Below, piece by piece: positions 52,452-62,540 of a DNA stretch of 64,000 nt; position 1 is the first letter of the stretch; each line of letters opens with the position of its first letter. Below the pieces are notes generated by a model. That model had not been told where the DNA came from, searched no databases, and saw only the letters and a list, made by a program, of their open reading frames with translations. Made by a program: the position numbers and the translations under genes. The stretch is from Pseudodesulfovibrio sp. (GTDB lineage: Bacteria; Desulfobacterota; Desulfovibrionia; Desulfovibrionales; Desulfovibrionaceae), in contig JADGEX010000001.1 of the NCBI GenBank assembly GCA_016744135.1, forward strand, positions 1,685,029-1,749,028. Direction: 5' to 3'.

Positions 52452-52730
52452 ATGCGCCAGCTCGTTCTCACCGTGAGTCTCATCATTTTGACACTCGCCC
52501 TGCTCATGTTCTCAGGATGTTCCAGAGCATGGTATCATTCGGACCTCAGCGGCACAGCGGCTGACGAACAATTCGCCAAGGACTCGGACGACTGCAAGCT
52601 CAATGCAATGGACATGTATCCGCTGGATAAGCACATGCAGTCCCAAGGCTATGAGAAGTGCCTGCAAGAAAAGGGCTGGATGCACCAGCGCGACTACGAC
52701 GGAATCCGCTTTGAAACCAAACCCAGATAA
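52452..52730 (+). CDS. Small putative lipoprotein
   Basis: 92 residues with a lipobox (LLMFSGC, Cys at about 23), then an acidic polar part with Cys48 and Cys70, which could form a disulfide. No family recognised. 13 bases after gpsA and 12 before the SDR-DUF2867 gene. Confidence 0.65.
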   Translation: MRQLVLTVSLIILTLALLMFSGCSRAWYHSDLSGTAADEQFAKDSDDCKLNAMDMYPLDKHMQSQGYEKCLQEKGWMHQRDYDGIRFETKPR

Positions 52731-52742
52731 TCGGGGGACACC

Positions 52743-54245
52743 ATGACTCACGGTCCGATTCTGGTTCTCGGCTCCACCGGCTATGTTGGCGGACGGCTTG
52801 TCCCACTCCTTTTGGAAAAAGGATTTACCGTGCGCGCCGCTGGCCGGAGCGTGGAAAAGATCAAGGCTCGGTCGTGGGGTAACAACCCTAATGTCGAGGC
52901 TGTCCAAGCGGATATGCATGATGCGGACAGCCTGAATCGAGCTGCCAAAGGATGTACTGCAGCCTTCTATCTGGTCCACTCCATGAGCAGCCCCGGCCGG
53001 GATTTTGCGGAACAAGAGCGCGACGCAGCTTACAACATGGTCACGGCAACGCAACACGCGGACCTATCACGCATCATCTATCTGGGCGGTCTTGGTGAAG
53101 ACCATGAAGATCATCCGCTGTCCAAACATCTTCGCTCCCGCGCCGAGGTAAGCCGGATTCTCGCTCTTGGCCCGGCCAAAGTGACAACCCTGCGCGCCGC
53201 ACAAATCGTCGGGTCTGGTTCCTCTTCATTCGAACTAGTGCGGTATCTTGCGGACCGACTCCCGTTCATGATCACCCCCAAATGGGTACGGACCAGGACC
53301 CAACCCATTTCCATACGGAATGTACTCGGCTACTTGGTCGGCTGTTTGGAAAATGATGAGACAGCAGGACTGACATTGGATATTGGTGGACCGGACATCC
53401 TCTCCTATCAGGAACTATTTCAGTTGTACGCTGAAGTAGCCGGTATTCCAAAACGACGCATTTATCCATTCCCCTTTCTCTCGCCGCGCCTTTCATCTTT
53501 CTGGGTGTCCATGATCACCCCCATGCCCATGACCCTGTCCAGATCACTGATTGAAGGATTGCGTAACGAAGTTATTTGTCGGGACGACCGCATCCGCACA
53601 CTGGTCCCGCAAGAACTTGTGTCCTGCCATGAGGCCATTCGTCTGGCTCTGGACAAAACCGAACACCAAAAAGTGGAGACCTGTCTATTTGACGTGGGCA
53701 GTGCGTGCATGCCGGAATGGGCATCGGAAAACGACCCCAAGTATGCTGGCGGCACCCGATTTGAAATGGGCTACAAAGCCCGACTTCAGGGCGATCCGGC
53801 AAAAGTATGGGATGTGGTGACACGCATCGGCGGCGAACAGGGATGGTATTACGGCGACCCGCTCTGGCGACTGCGAGGATTTATCGACCGTGTTCTGGCT
53901 GGACCTGGATTAAAACGCGGCAGACCGCATGGCAACGGCACCCCGCGCGTGGGTGACGCCCTCGACTTCTGGCGGGTTTTGGCCAGTGATGAAGGCCGCA
54001 GGCTATTACTTCTGGCTGAAATGCGTCTGCCCGGAGAGGCCTTGCTGGATTTCAAATTCGATTCGCAATGGGGCAATGCCGTAGACTTGTCCATGACCGC
54101 CAAATTCCTCCCCAAGGGACTGACCGGCATTCTCTACTGGTATGCCATGTACCCCTTCCATGTGGTCTTGTTCAAAAATATTCTCAAAAATATTTCCGAC
54201 CTGGCGGGAACCCACCTTTACGAACCGCCACGCCGAGTCGACTAG
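52743..54245 (+). CDS. NAD(P)-binding SDR fused to a DUF2867 domain
   Basis: 500 residues: an extended-SDR N-terminus (ILVLGSTGYVGGRLVPLLLE) with FYLVHSMSS and YLGGLGED, and after about 330 a DUF2867-type domain (ARLQGDPAKVWDVVTRIGGE and EMRLPGEALLDFKF). Similar fusions occur in many proteobacteria; substrate unknown, with possible roles in lipid or polyketide-like chemistry only conjecture. Confidence 0.83.
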   Translation: MTHGPILVLGSTGYVGGRLVPLLLEKGFTVRAAGRSVEKIKARSWGNNPNVEAVQADMHDADSLNRAAKGCTAAFYLVHSMSSPGRDFAEQERDAAYNMVTATQHADLSRIIYLGGLGEDHEDHPLSKHLRSRAEVSRILALGPAKVTTLRAAQIVGSGSSSFELVRYLADRLPFMITPKWVRTRTQPISIRNVLGYLVGCLENDETAGLTLDIGGPDILSYQELFQLYAEVAGIPKRRIYPFPFLSPRLSSFWVSMITPMPMTLSRSLIEGLRNEVICRDDRIRTLVPQELVSCHEAIRLALDKTEHQKVETCLFDVGSACMPEWASENDPKYAGGTRFEMGYKARLQGDPAKVWDVVTRIGGEQGWYYGDPLWRLRGFIDRVLAGPGLKRGRPHGNGTPRVGDALDFWRVLASDEGRRLLLLAEMRLPGEALLDFKFDSQWGNAVDLSMTAKFLPKGLTGILYWYAMYPFHVVLFKNILKNISDLAGTHLYEPPRRVD

Positions 54246-54252
54246 GATCAGA

Positions 54253-55329
54253 ATGGCCGAAAAACTTCGTACAGGACGAACCACCGGATCGTGCGCTTCG
54301 GCAGCGGCCATGGCGGGAGTCCTCTTCCTTTTGACTCGGGCACAACCCGACTCGGTAAACATCCCCCTGCCCCCCGGCGGCACGCTGACTGTCCCTATTG
54401 AGCGATACAATCCCGAGGGGGAAACCGTGCGAGTTACCGTCATCAAAGACGGTGGCGACGACCCTGACGCAACCCACGGATGCGAAATTCAAGCTGTTGT
54501 CTCCGTCGACACAATGACCCACGGCGAACTGTCTGTGGACGTTGATGGGGGAAGAGGAGTAGGCCGCGTCACCCTGCCGGGTCTGCCCGTTAATGTAGGC
54601 AAGGCAGCCATCAATCCCGAACCACTCCGACAGATTGAAGAAGCGGTTCGCGCAGCCGTCCCTTCTCTGACACACGGCCAAATCTCAGTTGTGATCGAAG
54701 TCCCGGAAGGCAAAGATATCGCCCACAAAACCATGAATGCCCGACTAGGCATCATCGACGGCATTTCCATCCTCGGCACACAGGGAATCGTCAAACCGTT
54801 TTCCCATGATTCATGGCGCGCCACAGTCGCAGAAGGGTTGGATGTGGCCAAGGCGCAGGGATTGGATTACGCAATTTTCACCACGGGGAGACGGTCTGAA
54901 CGACTCTATCTGGAGCACAGCCCGACCACCCCGGAGTTGGCACTGATTCAGGCTGCGGACTTCTTCGAATTTTCCATGCAGGCCGCAGCAAAACGCGGCT
55001 TTACGCATGTCACATGGAGCATGTTTTTCGGCAAATTGGTCAAACAAGCGCAAGGACTTCCTTATACCCATGCCAAAACACATCCGGTTGACTTCGACCG
55101 ACTGGCCGACTGGTGCGAAGAAGCAGGAGTCGCCGCGCCCTATCTTCCGGCCATCCGAGAAGCCAACACCGCCGTGCAGGTCCTCGGCATGCTGATTGAT
55201 GATCCGGCGCGGCCCGCCCTCATCAATATTCTTATCAATGAAGCGAAACGAAACGCAGAGGCCTTTGCGGACAACCGAATATCCGTCAACTACCAGATCT
55301 ATAATTTTGACGGTTCCACATTGCGATAA
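54253..55329 (+). CDS. cbiD: Cobalt-precorrin-5B C1-methyltransferase CbiD
   Basis: 358 residues; C1 methylation in the anaerobic corrin route. Begins MAEKLRTGRTTGSCASAAAM, with VIKDGGDDPDATHG and GIGVVT-like GRGVGRVTLPGL; the TGRRSERLYLE segment is conserved. ATG after AGGATCA, 7 bases past the SDR-DUF2867 gene. Confidence 0.94.
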   Translation: MAEKLRTGRTTGSCASAAAMAGVLFLLTRAQPDSVNIPLPPGGTLTVPIERYNPEGETVRVTVIKDGGDDPDATHGCEIQAVVSVDTMTHGELSVDVDGGRGVGRVTLPGLPVNVGKAAINPEPLRQIEEAVRAAVPSLTHGQISVVIEVPEGKDIAHKTMNARLGIIDGISILGTQGIVKPFSHDSWRATVAEGLDVAKAQGLDYAIFTTGRRSERLYLEHSPTTPELALIQAADFFEFSMQAAAKRGFTHVTWSMFFGKLVKQAQGLPYTHAKTHPVDFDRLADWCEEAGVAAPYLPAIREANTAVQVLGMLIDDPARPALINILINEAKRNAEAFADNRISVNYQIYNFDGSTLR

Positions 55330-55534
55330 CTCAACCCATTCACTACAAAAAAACTCTTTTTTTACAATTGTATCGGTAAAGAAAGCATCCTCATCTTCCG
55401 ATAGGACCATAGGGGAAACGTGTACGGTTTCGCACACGATGTTCAACTTTGGTCGAGCGCCCCATGGGAGACTCAGGCTCTGCACCACGTTTATCCGTGC
55501 GTCAGGGCTAAAATATCAGCGTAAAGGGGCGCGC

Positions 55535-56374
55535 ATGCCAAGGGTGTCTATTGTCATACCCAACTATAACTATGGCCGATTTGCCGACAGACTTTTCGGC
55601 TCCATAGCCGCACAATCCATGCCGCTTGGAGACATGGAAATATTCTTTGTTGACGACGGCAGCAGTGACGATTCGCTAGAGCGAGCAACTCACTGGGCGA
55701 CACACATTCCCTGTGAACGATTTGAAATCATCCCATTGTCCCGAATCGGCAAACCCGGCCCGGTACGAAACCATGGGCTGGCACTCGCAACAGGCGAATA
55801 CCTGTTCTGCATGGACCCGGACGACACCCTGCACCCAGAGTATCTGGCTCGATGCGTCAACACGCTTGAGAACACACCAAAAATTGACCTGATCTATACG
55901 GATTACCGGGAAAACACGCTTGATGGTTCCCGAGAGGTTGGACTTCCCAAATTCAATCAGGGATTGTTACGCATACAAAACATCCTGCCGAGCACTGCCC
56001 TCTACCGGCGTGAAGTTTGGGACGCAGGCATTCGTTACCGCGACAACACCGAATATGAAGACTGGGATTATTGGATACAATGCCTGATGGCGGGAGCCAA
56101 TTTTATTCGCCTCCCTGAAGTTCTCTATAATTATGAAATTCACACTTCAAATTTCTCCCATCATGCACAAAAAAACGATGGACATGCCAAGGCGCAAATC
56201 GTTTTGAACAACGTATCTTTTTTCCACCCCCTCGTTCAGGAATGGGCAAAGGATTACATGCGGGGAAGACTCCATTCACAGGCCTTTCAACGAGGCCACA
56301 TCCCAAGCCCGAAAGATGTACGAGCCTTGCTAAAAACCGTGGAACAAAAAGTTTTCAAGGCGTCGGGATTCTAA
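55535..56374 (+). CDS. Family 2 glycosyltransferase
   Basis: 279 residues: VSIVIPNYNYGRFADRLFGS, FVDDGSSDDS and FCMDPDDTLHPEYL (DXD-like), a GT2 fold without membrane helices. AAAGGGG precedes the ATG at 55535. The 205-base gap to cbiD shows no clear gene. Acceptor unknown; no saccharide cluster nearby. Confidence 0.85.
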   Translation: MPRVSIVIPNYNYGRFADRLFGSIAAQSMPLGDMEIFFVDDGSSDDSLERATHWATHIPCERFEIIPLSRIGKPGPVRNHGLALATGEYLFCMDPDDTLHPEYLARCVNTLENTPKIDLIYTDYRENTLDGSREVGLPKFNQGLLRIQNILPSTALYRREVWDAGIRYRDNTEYEDWDYWIQCLMAGANFIRLPEVLYNYEIHTSNFSHHAQKNDGHAKAQIVLNNVSFFHPLVQEWAKDYMRGRLHSQAFQRGHIPSPKDVRALLKTVEQKVFKASGF

Positions 56375-56387
56375 TCCGAATACCAAT

Positions 56388-56425
56388 AAAAAAAGGGCTG
56401 TGTGATTTCACACAGCCCTTTTTTT
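56388..56425. terminator. Bidirectional terminator between the glycosyltransferase and the transaldolase
   Basis: GGGCTGTGTGA and TCACACAGCCC with A/T runs on both sides. Confidence 0.88.
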
Positions 56426-56445
56426 ATATCAGATGGAATAGTTCA

Positions 56446-57093
56446 TCATTCGTTCTGAAAAGCTTCCCAGTCGGCCAAAAATGTAGCCAACCCCTTATCC
56501 GTCAAGGGATGTTGCATCAACTGCATGATAGTAGCGTATGGCAAAGTAACCACGTCCGCACCGATCAACCCGGATTCAATGACGTGCATGGGATGTCGCA
56601 CGGATGCCACCAAAATTTTTGTCGCAAAGCTGTAGTTGTCGAATATAGTCCGCATCTGGTCCACGCTTTCCATACCGGACTGTCCCAGCCCATCAAGCCT
56701 GCCCACAAACGGTGAAACATAGGTAGCTCCGAGCTTGGCTGCCAACAACGCCTGTGACGGAGAAAAAACCAGCGTAACGTTGGTCTTGATTTCACGTTCA
56801 CGCAATTCCTTGAGTGCCTTCATTCCTTCAGGAATCATGGGAATTTTCACCACCACATTAGGGCCAAATGAAACAAGGTCCTTAGCTTCCTTGATCATTT
56901 CTTCGTGGGTAGTACCTATGACTTCAAGCGAAACAGGACCATCAACGGCATCACATATAAGCGAAGCCTGTTCGCGCCAATCGCCACCCTCGCGAGACAT
57001 AAGCGTAGGGTTAGTGGTCACGCCGTCAAGCAAACCGAGTTCATTGACTTCGCGTATCTGGTCCAAATTGGCCGTATCCAGAAAGAATTCCAT
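56446..57093 (-). CDS. Fructose-6-phosphate aldolase/transaldolase (TalC/FSA type)
   Basis: 215 residues: MEFFLDTANLDQIREVNELG, DGVTTNPTLMSREG, KIPMIPEGMKAL with the Schiff-base lysine, and GATYVSPFVGRLDGLG. This is the short transaldolase subfamily (TalC/MipB). GGAGG lies before the ATG. Confidence 0.93.
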   Translation of the reverse strand: MEFFLDTANLDQIREVNELGLLDGVTTNPTLMSREGGDWREQASLICDAVDGPVSLEVIGTTHEEMIKEAKDLVSFGPNVVVKIPMIPEGMKALKELREREIKTNVTLVFSPSQALLAAKLGATYVSPFVGRLDGLGQSGMESVDQMRTIFDNYSFATKILVASVRHPMHVIESGLIGADVVTLPYATIMQLMQHPLTDKGLATFLADWEAFQNE

Positions 57094-57245
57094 GTGTCCT
57101 CCTTATGAGACCGGTACAGAATAATCCTCGTATTGATTATGCCGTGCATAGCATACTCGAAAAAGAGTGGAAACCTTCCGCAAACGTTTTCGATTCCACA
57201 ACCATTCTCCTTTCACCTTTCTTCGGTTTCGTTTACATTAGCCGC

Positions 57246-58490
57246 ATGTCGATCATGGAACCCATCAAAATACTCGGACTTTCACCCGGCGCACTCGAAA
57301 TTTCGAACGCTGCCAGAAAGACTCTAGCCACTGCCAATCTGGTCGTCGGCGGCAAGCGATTGCTTGCAGCCTGTCAAGACGCAATATCACCCAAAAATTG
57401 TGCAACACTACCTATCACAGGCCCTCTGCCGCCAATTATCGACACGATCCGCAAAGCAGCGAAAGTCGGTGACTCCGTGGTGGTACTCGCAGATGGGGAC
57501 CCGCTCTTTTTCGGCATCGGCAAACGATTGGGTGAAGACCTTGGTCGAGAAAACATCGTTGTTGAACCGAATATTTCCACAATGCAACTGGCTGCTGCCC
57601 GACTCAAATTGCCATGGCAGAAAATGGATTTTGTCTCCCTGCATGGACGCGACGATTTTGCGCCACTCTATGCCGCGCTGGTCAGAGCCGATCTCATCGC
57701 AGTTTTTACCGACAAGGAAAACACTCCCGCAGAAATCGCACGAGCTTTACTCGAACGCGGTGCCGACTGCTTTGCCATGACTGTCCTTGAAGATCTCGGC
57801 TCACCAGAGGAACAAATTCGTCCATTGGCCCTCCCTGACACATGGGGCATGGAATTCTCAGATCTCAACCTCGTTATACTGGAACGCTTGTACCCACCGG
57901 AGATCGAGTTAACGCTCGGCATCCCTGATCATTTCTATCTGCATCAGAAAAACCTGATCACCAAATTGCCTGTACGGGCCACTGGCCTTGCCCATCTTAA
58001 TGTCGAACCGGACTCCACGGTCTGGGACCTCGGTGCAGGTTGTGGTTCAGTTTCTATCGAGGCATCTCATTTAGCCCGACGTGGCCGTGTTTTTGCCGTA
58101 GAGAGACACAAAACTCGTGCGGCCATGATCCGCGAAAACATCCGTCGTACCGGCGCATGGCTGGTCGACACGGTGCTTGGCGCAATGCCCGACTCTCTCG
58201 AAGGACTGCCTGAACCGGACCGCATTTTCATCGGCGGAGGACTGGGGGGCGAATCAAATCAGAAGACATCCCTGCTTGCCGTTGCCTGCGACCGGCTCAA
58301 ACCACGAGGGCGCATGGTTGTCCATTGCATCCTGCTCGACTCCCTGCATGAGGCAAAAGACCATTTCCAAAAACTCGGTTGGCATTTCGGCGTGACCCAG
58401 CTTCAAGCCTCGGCCACCGACTCTCTGGCCGGAGACCTTCGCTTCAAAGCGCAAAATCCTGTTTTCGTTTTATGGGCTGAAAAACCCTAG
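57246..58490 (+). CDS. Bifunctional cobalt-precorrin-7 C5-methyltransferase/C15-decarboxylase (CbiE-CbiT)
   Basis: 414 residues: N-terminal CbiE (IKILGLSPGALEISNAAR, LADGDPLFFGIGKRLG) and C-terminal CbiT, a class I methyltransferase with VWDLGAGCGSVSIEASHLAR. The start is set at MSIMEP because the frame upstream (from 57105) shows no signal; the ribosome site is weak. Confidence 0.93.
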   Translation: MSIMEPIKILGLSPGALEISNAARKTLATANLVVGGKRLLAACQDAISPKNCATLPITGPLPPIIDTIRKAAKVGDSVVVLADGDPLFFGIGKRLGEDLGRENIVVEPNISTMQLAAARLKLPWQKMDFVSLHGRDDFAPLYAALVRADLIAVFTDKENTPAEIARALLERGADCFAMTVLEDLGSPEEQIRPLALPDTWGMEFSDLNLVILERLYPPEIELTLGIPDHFYLHQKNLITKLPVRATGLAHLNVEPDSTVWDLGAGCGSVSIEASHLARRGRVFAVERHKTRAAMIRENIRRTGAWLVDTVLGAMPDSLEGLPEPDRIFIGGGLGGESNQKTSLLAVACDRLKPRGRMVVHCILLDSLHEAKDHFQKLGWHFGVTQLQASATDSLAGDLRFKAQNPVFVLWAEKP

Positions 58491-58537
58491 AAGCTGCCAA
58501 AGCATAATTATTGGCAGCCCACACACCATAGAGTACC

Positions 58538-59821
58538 ATGAACCACATGCCTGCCAATAAAGACCATCACCCCCTTCGAGCCTTGCGTGCATGGGCTCTT
58601 TACGACTGGGCCAACTCGGGATTCGCCGCATTGGTGCAAACCTTTGTGTTCGCGGCCTATTTCACCAAAGCCGTCGCCGAGAACGAAACCTTGGGCATTG
58701 CTCAATGGGGCAACATGATGGGCGTGGCGGGCTTGATCATTGGCATTGGCGGGCCGATACTCGGAGCCGTGGCCGACCGTTCTGGTAGACGCAAACCGTG
58801 GCTCGGTCTGTTCACCGGCGTATGTATCACAGCCACGTCTCTACTCTGGTTCGTCCAGCCGAACGCTTCATACGTCTGGCTTGGTCTTTTTCTGGCCGGA
58901 ATCGGCACTATCGGCAGCGAATACGCAATGGTTTTCTACAACGCCATGCTCCCGGATCTGGCAGAACCCAAAATCATTGGCCGCTGGTCCGGCTGGGGTT
59001 GGGGGCTGGGATACGCAGGTGGTCTGATCCTGCTCATCATCGCACTCTATGGATTCGTACAACCGCCGGGCTGGTTCAGCGTCCCTCGCGAAGGAGCCAT
59101 GCACATCCGGGCAGTCATGCCACTGACAGCACTTTGGTATCTAATATTCTGCCTACCCATATTTCTCTACTCCCCAGACAAACCGTCCACGGGAGTTCCG
59201 CTTAAAAAAGCGATAACAGGGGCATTTTCCCAATTACACGACTCCATCAAACATGTCCGCGACTACCGAGGCATCGCCATCTTCCTGCTGGCCCGCATGT
59301 TCTACAACGACGGCCTGACCACCATGTTCGCCTTTGGCGGCATCTACGCGGCTGCAACCTTCGGTATGTCCGCGTCCGAAGTCATTCTCTTCGGCATTGG
59401 ATTGAATGTCACCGCAGGCTTGGGGGCAGCGTCCTTTGCATGGCTCGACGATTGGCTCGGACCACGCAAAACTATTCTTTTCTCCTTGATCGGACTCGTG
59501 ATTCCGGGCGCAGCCATTCTGCTCGTCACAGACAAAACCCTGTTCTGGATTTTCGGGCTGGCCATTGGTATATTCGTGGGACCAGTGCAGGCATCAAGCC
59601 GGTCCTATTTGGCCCACGCGGCTCCCGCCAAACTGCGCACCGAAATGTTCGGTCTGCTCGCACTTTCCGGCAAGCTGACATCGTTCATCGGGCCGTTTCT
59701 GGTGGGTTGGCTGACTCTCGCCTCCGGCAATCAACGTGTGGGTATGGGGGCTGTCATCGGACTGTTTGTCCTTGGCCTGATCGGCATGCTGTTTGTGCCT
59801 CCCGTGAAAAACACAAAATGA
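58538..59821 (+). CDS. MFS transporter of the UMF1/Atg22 type
   Basis: 427 residues, about 12 membrane helices, with ALYDWANSGFAALVQTFVFA at the start and GRWSGWGWGLGYAGGLILLI; these are UMF1/Atg22 marks. Substrate unknown; amino acids are exported by yeast Atg22. It sits between cbiET and the AMMECR1 gene. Confidence 0.85.
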   Translation: MNHMPANKDHHPLRALRAWALYDWANSGFAALVQTFVFAAYFTKAVAENETLGIAQWGNMMGVAGLIIGIGGPILGAVADRSGRRKPWLGLFTGVCITATSLLWFVQPNASYVWLGLFLAGIGTIGSEYAMVFYNAMLPDLAEPKIIGRWSGWGWGLGYAGGLILLIIALYGFVQPPGWFSVPREGAMHIRAVMPLTALWYLIFCLPIFLYSPDKPSTGVPLKKAITGAFSQLHDSIKHVRDYRGIAIFLLARMFYNDGLTTMFAFGGIYAAATFGMSASEVILFGIGLNVTAGLGAASFAWLDDWLGPRKTILFSLIGLVIPGAAILLVTDKTLFWIFGLAIGIFVGPVQASSRSYLAHAAPAKLRTEMFGLLALSGKLTSFIGPFLVGWLTLASGNQRVGMGAVIGLFVLGLIGMLFVPPVKNTK

Positions 59822-59831
59822 GGAAAAAGCC

Positions 59832-60389
59832 ATGTCCAACTTCCGCTTTGACCTGACTGAAGAAGAAAAAAGCTATCTCAAAGAACTTGTTGTTCAGTCC
59901 ATTTCTTCCGGCCTCAACCCGAATGGGGAAACCGACGGTCCGACAGAACCGCCAACCGACACCCTCAAGGAACAATTGGGAGCCTTTGTCACGCTCAAAC
60001 TTGGTGGCCAACTACGCGGATGCATCGGCAATGTTCAAGGCAGCGGAGAACTGTATCGAACCGTCTGGAGCATGGCCCATAGCGCGGCCTTTGAAGACCC
60101 TCGATTCCCACCTGTAACCAGCCATGAATTCGACGCCCTCGATTATGAAATATCCATCCTGAGTCCCGTCGAAATATGCCCCAACCCCAAATTAGTGGAA
60201 ATTGGTCGACACGGATTAATCATGTCCAGCGGAAGGCGGTCCGGCCTGCTCCTGCCTCAGGTTCCCGTAGAATGGGACTGGGATCGGGAGACATTCCTAG
60301 CCCAAACCTGCGTCAAAGCAGGATTACCACAAAACGCCTGGAAGGACGAAAATACAACACTTTTTTGGTTTGAAGCTGTCGTCTTCTAA
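59832..60389 (+). CDS. AMMECR1 domain protein (AmmeMemoRadiSam protein A)
   Basis: 185 residues with LGAFVTLKLGGQLRGCIGN and AFEDPRFPPVTSHEFDALDY, the AMMECR1 signature. In the three-part AmmeMemoRadiSam set this protein goes with Memo and a radical-SAM enzyme; neither is adjacent. 10 bases after the MFS gene. Confidence 0.88.
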   Translation: MSNFRFDLTEEEKSYLKELVVQSISSGLNPNGETDGPTEPPTDTLKEQLGAFVTLKLGGQLRGCIGNVQGSGELYRTVWSMAHSAAFEDPRFPPVTSHEFDALDYEISILSPVEICPNPKLVEIGRHGLIMSSGRRSGLLLPQVPVEWDWDRETFLAQTCVKAGLPQNAWKDENTTLFWFEAVVF

Positions 60390-60564
60390 ACAGATTAAAC
60401 CGATCTTTTCCATTTTCATACACAAAGTATTATCCGCAAACGGGACTTTCTCCTATCGACATGGTAAGGATAGATCAGATATATTTCCTTCTATGATGAG
60501 TAATATTGCCTACAAAACGAAATACTGTTCATCCATCACTCCGAAGATCAGGTAGCATCGTATC

Positions 60565-61263
60565 ATGACCAAAAAAATCATCACCCCCGAGAACCACACC
60601 CTTGCGCCAGCCGACGCCAAGGTTGTGGTCATTCCCGGCGTCAAGATGAGCATCTCTTTGGGAAAAGAGGTTGTGATCCGAATTCCGGGAACCGAACAAT
60701 CATATCGAGGCAAGATCGTGGGTTTCGATCCCTACGAATATGTGATTGCCAATGTCCGCTTACCCTCCCGCATCCGCCAAAAACTCGCCTTCGGCGGCCA
60801 AATCGTGCTGAAATACATCCACAAAGGTACGGTTTACGGCTTCAAGACGACGGTGCACAACGCCATCACTTCGCCAACGTCCCTCATCTTCTTCGACTAC
60901 CCCAGCACCATCGAAAAAATCGAACTGAGGCGCAAGGAACGCGCCAGGTGCAGCATTGACGGCGCATTGCATTCTTCGGATGGAGCGCATGATTGTCTGG
61001 TCGTCAATGTCAGCGAGACCGGATGCAAGATTTCGGCGCGGGCCGGGAATCGGGATACGATATCCACAACACAGGTGGACGACACCCTGTTCGTTGTCAT
61101 GAATCTTGGAGCGGACGGCACTCTCAAACTCCCTATAGTGGTGCGAAACATGAAACGGGAAAAGGGCATCCTCACCCTTGGTGCGATGTTCTTGGACATC
61201 ACCAAAGAGGAAGAAAAGCGCATCGTGAAATACTTGGCCAGGGTTCAAAGACACACTCGCTAA
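60565..61263 (+). CDS. PilZ-domain c-di-GMP receptor (YcgR-like)
   Basis: 232 residues. N-terminal YcgR-type barrel (KEVVIRIPGTEQSYRGKIVG); PilZ domain from about 120 with RRKER (122-126) and NVSETG (148-153), the two c-di-GMP binding motifs. It likely brakes the flagellar motor or another output. 15 bases before an HD-GYP gene. Confidence 0.88.
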   Translation: MTKKIITPENHTLAPADAKVVVIPGVKMSISLGKEVVIRIPGTEQSYRGKIVGFDPYEYVIANVRLPSRIRQKLAFGGQIVLKYIHKGTVYGFKTTVHNAITSPTSLIFFDYPSTIEKIELRRKERARCSIDGALHSSDGAHDCLVVNVSETGCKISARAGNRDTISTTQVDDTLFVVMNLGADGTLKLPIVVRNMKREKGILTLGAMFLDITKEEEKRIVKYLARVQRHTR

Positions 61264-61278
61264 CCAAACACAAAAACC

Positions 61279-62484
61279 ATGATAAAAAAAATTCCAATCA
61301 ACGAACTGAAACAGGGAATGGAGGTAGTGGAGCTTTCTTCGGAAATGTGGAAGCACCTGCCGTATCTGTATGCTCATCCGGGGATCATCTCATCCGTGGA
61401 AGAAGTCGCTCGTATCAAGGCTGAAGGGTATCAACAGGTTTTCGTCAAAACCGAAAATTCCGACGGCCAATCTGACGAGGAACGGCTCGACCACCTTATT
61501 CGCCAGCGCGAAGAGACGCCTTTAAGCACGCCGCGCACACCCTTTTCAGAAGCTATCAAGACCGCCAGCGTCACCTATGAAAGTGCCATGACCTACGCCA
61601 TGCGGATCGTCAACGATGCAAAATTGGGCCGAAAAATTGATTATGACACAGCCGTGGAAACCGCCAGCGCCATTGTGGACTCAGCCGTCAGCAACCCGGA
61701 CACGTTGGTCTGCCTGTCAAAACTGTCTTCCTTTGACAATTATACTTACACCCACTGCATAAACGTGGCCGCCATCGCCGTGGTCTTCGGTGAATTCATC
61801 GGCATGTCCCGCGATGACCTCATCCTGCTCGGTACCGCAGGCATGATGCATGATCTAGGCAAGACAACCGTTCCAAGTCGGATCGTCAACAAACCCGGCA
61901 GACTCACCAAATTTGAATGTGAAGAGATGAAACGGCACCCTGTGTATGGACGCACGATTCTGAGCAAAAACAGAGCAATTCCATCCAAGGTGCTCGTCGC
62001 GGTCCGGGCGCACCACGAAAAATTCAACGGCACCGGATATCCAGACGGATTAACACGCAAAGACATCCCGGCCTTTGCCCGCATCCTGTGTCTGTCCGAC
62101 ATTTACGATGCTCTGACCAGTGACCGCTGTTACAAACACGCCATCCTGCCCAACAAAGCCTTGGGAATCATGTATGGCATGCGTGACCAGGATTTCGACC
62201 CTACGGAAATCCAATTGTTCATCAAATGTCTGGGGATATTCCCATCTGGAAGCTTTGTCCGTTTGAATACCGGCAATTATGCGCTGGTCTTCGAATCCAA
62301 TGCGCAACAACCGCTTTACCCAAAAATCAAGGTCATCATGGACAAACAGATGCGCCCTATTAAAGCTTGGGACATTGACCTCTCGACCCAAAACCCCGAA
62401 GCTCCCGACTCCGTAGAAATCACCGAATGTGCCGACCCCTCAGATTATCGTCAAAATCTCATGGAATTCATGCTGCCTCAATGA
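61279..62484 (+). CDS. HD-GYP c-di-GMP phosphodiesterase with DUF3391
   Basis: 401 residues: N-terminal DUF3391 (IPINELKQGMEVVELSSEMW), then the HD-GYP domain with MMHDLGKTTVP (HD) and HHEKFNGTGYPDGL (GYP). Degrades c-di-GMP. It is paired with the PilZ receptor gene. Confidence 0.93.
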   Translation: MIKKIPINELKQGMEVVELSSEMWKHLPYLYAHPGIISSVEEVARIKAEGYQQVFVKTENSDGQSDEERLDHLIRQREETPLSTPRTPFSEAIKTASVTYESAMTYAMRIVNDAKLGRKIDYDTAVETASAIVDSAVSNPDTLVCLSKLSSFDNYTYTHCINVAAIAVVFGEFIGMSRDDLILLGTAGMMHDLGKTTVPSRIVNKPGRLTKFECEEMKRHPVYGRTILSKNRAIPSKVLVAVRAHHEKFNGTGYPDGLTRKDIPAFARILCLSDIYDALTSDRCYKHAILPNKALGIMYGMRDQDFDPTEIQLFIKCLGIFPSGSFVRLNTGNYALVFESNAQQPLYPKIKVIMDKQMRPIKAWDIDLSTQNPEAPDSVEITECADPSDYRQNLMEFMLPQ

Positions 62485-62540
62485 TACTAAAGAGACGATA
62501 TGTACACACAGACTGACATCCACTTCTCTCAGGAAACATC

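Noticed and set aside
54142..54252. In-frame extension of CbiD to 54142
   Set aside because: It overlaps the end of the SDR-DUF2867 gene; the ATG at 54253 has AGGA and starts at the family N-terminus.
55330..55534. Possible short gene or riboswitch before the glycosyltransferase
   Set aside because: No consistent frame with a ribosome site and no recognisable conserved RNA motif; 205 bases left unassigned.
57105..57245. In-frame extension of cbiET to an upstream ATG
   Set aside because: The only purine-rich match nearby belongs to the divergent transaldolase, and the extension is not CbiE-like.
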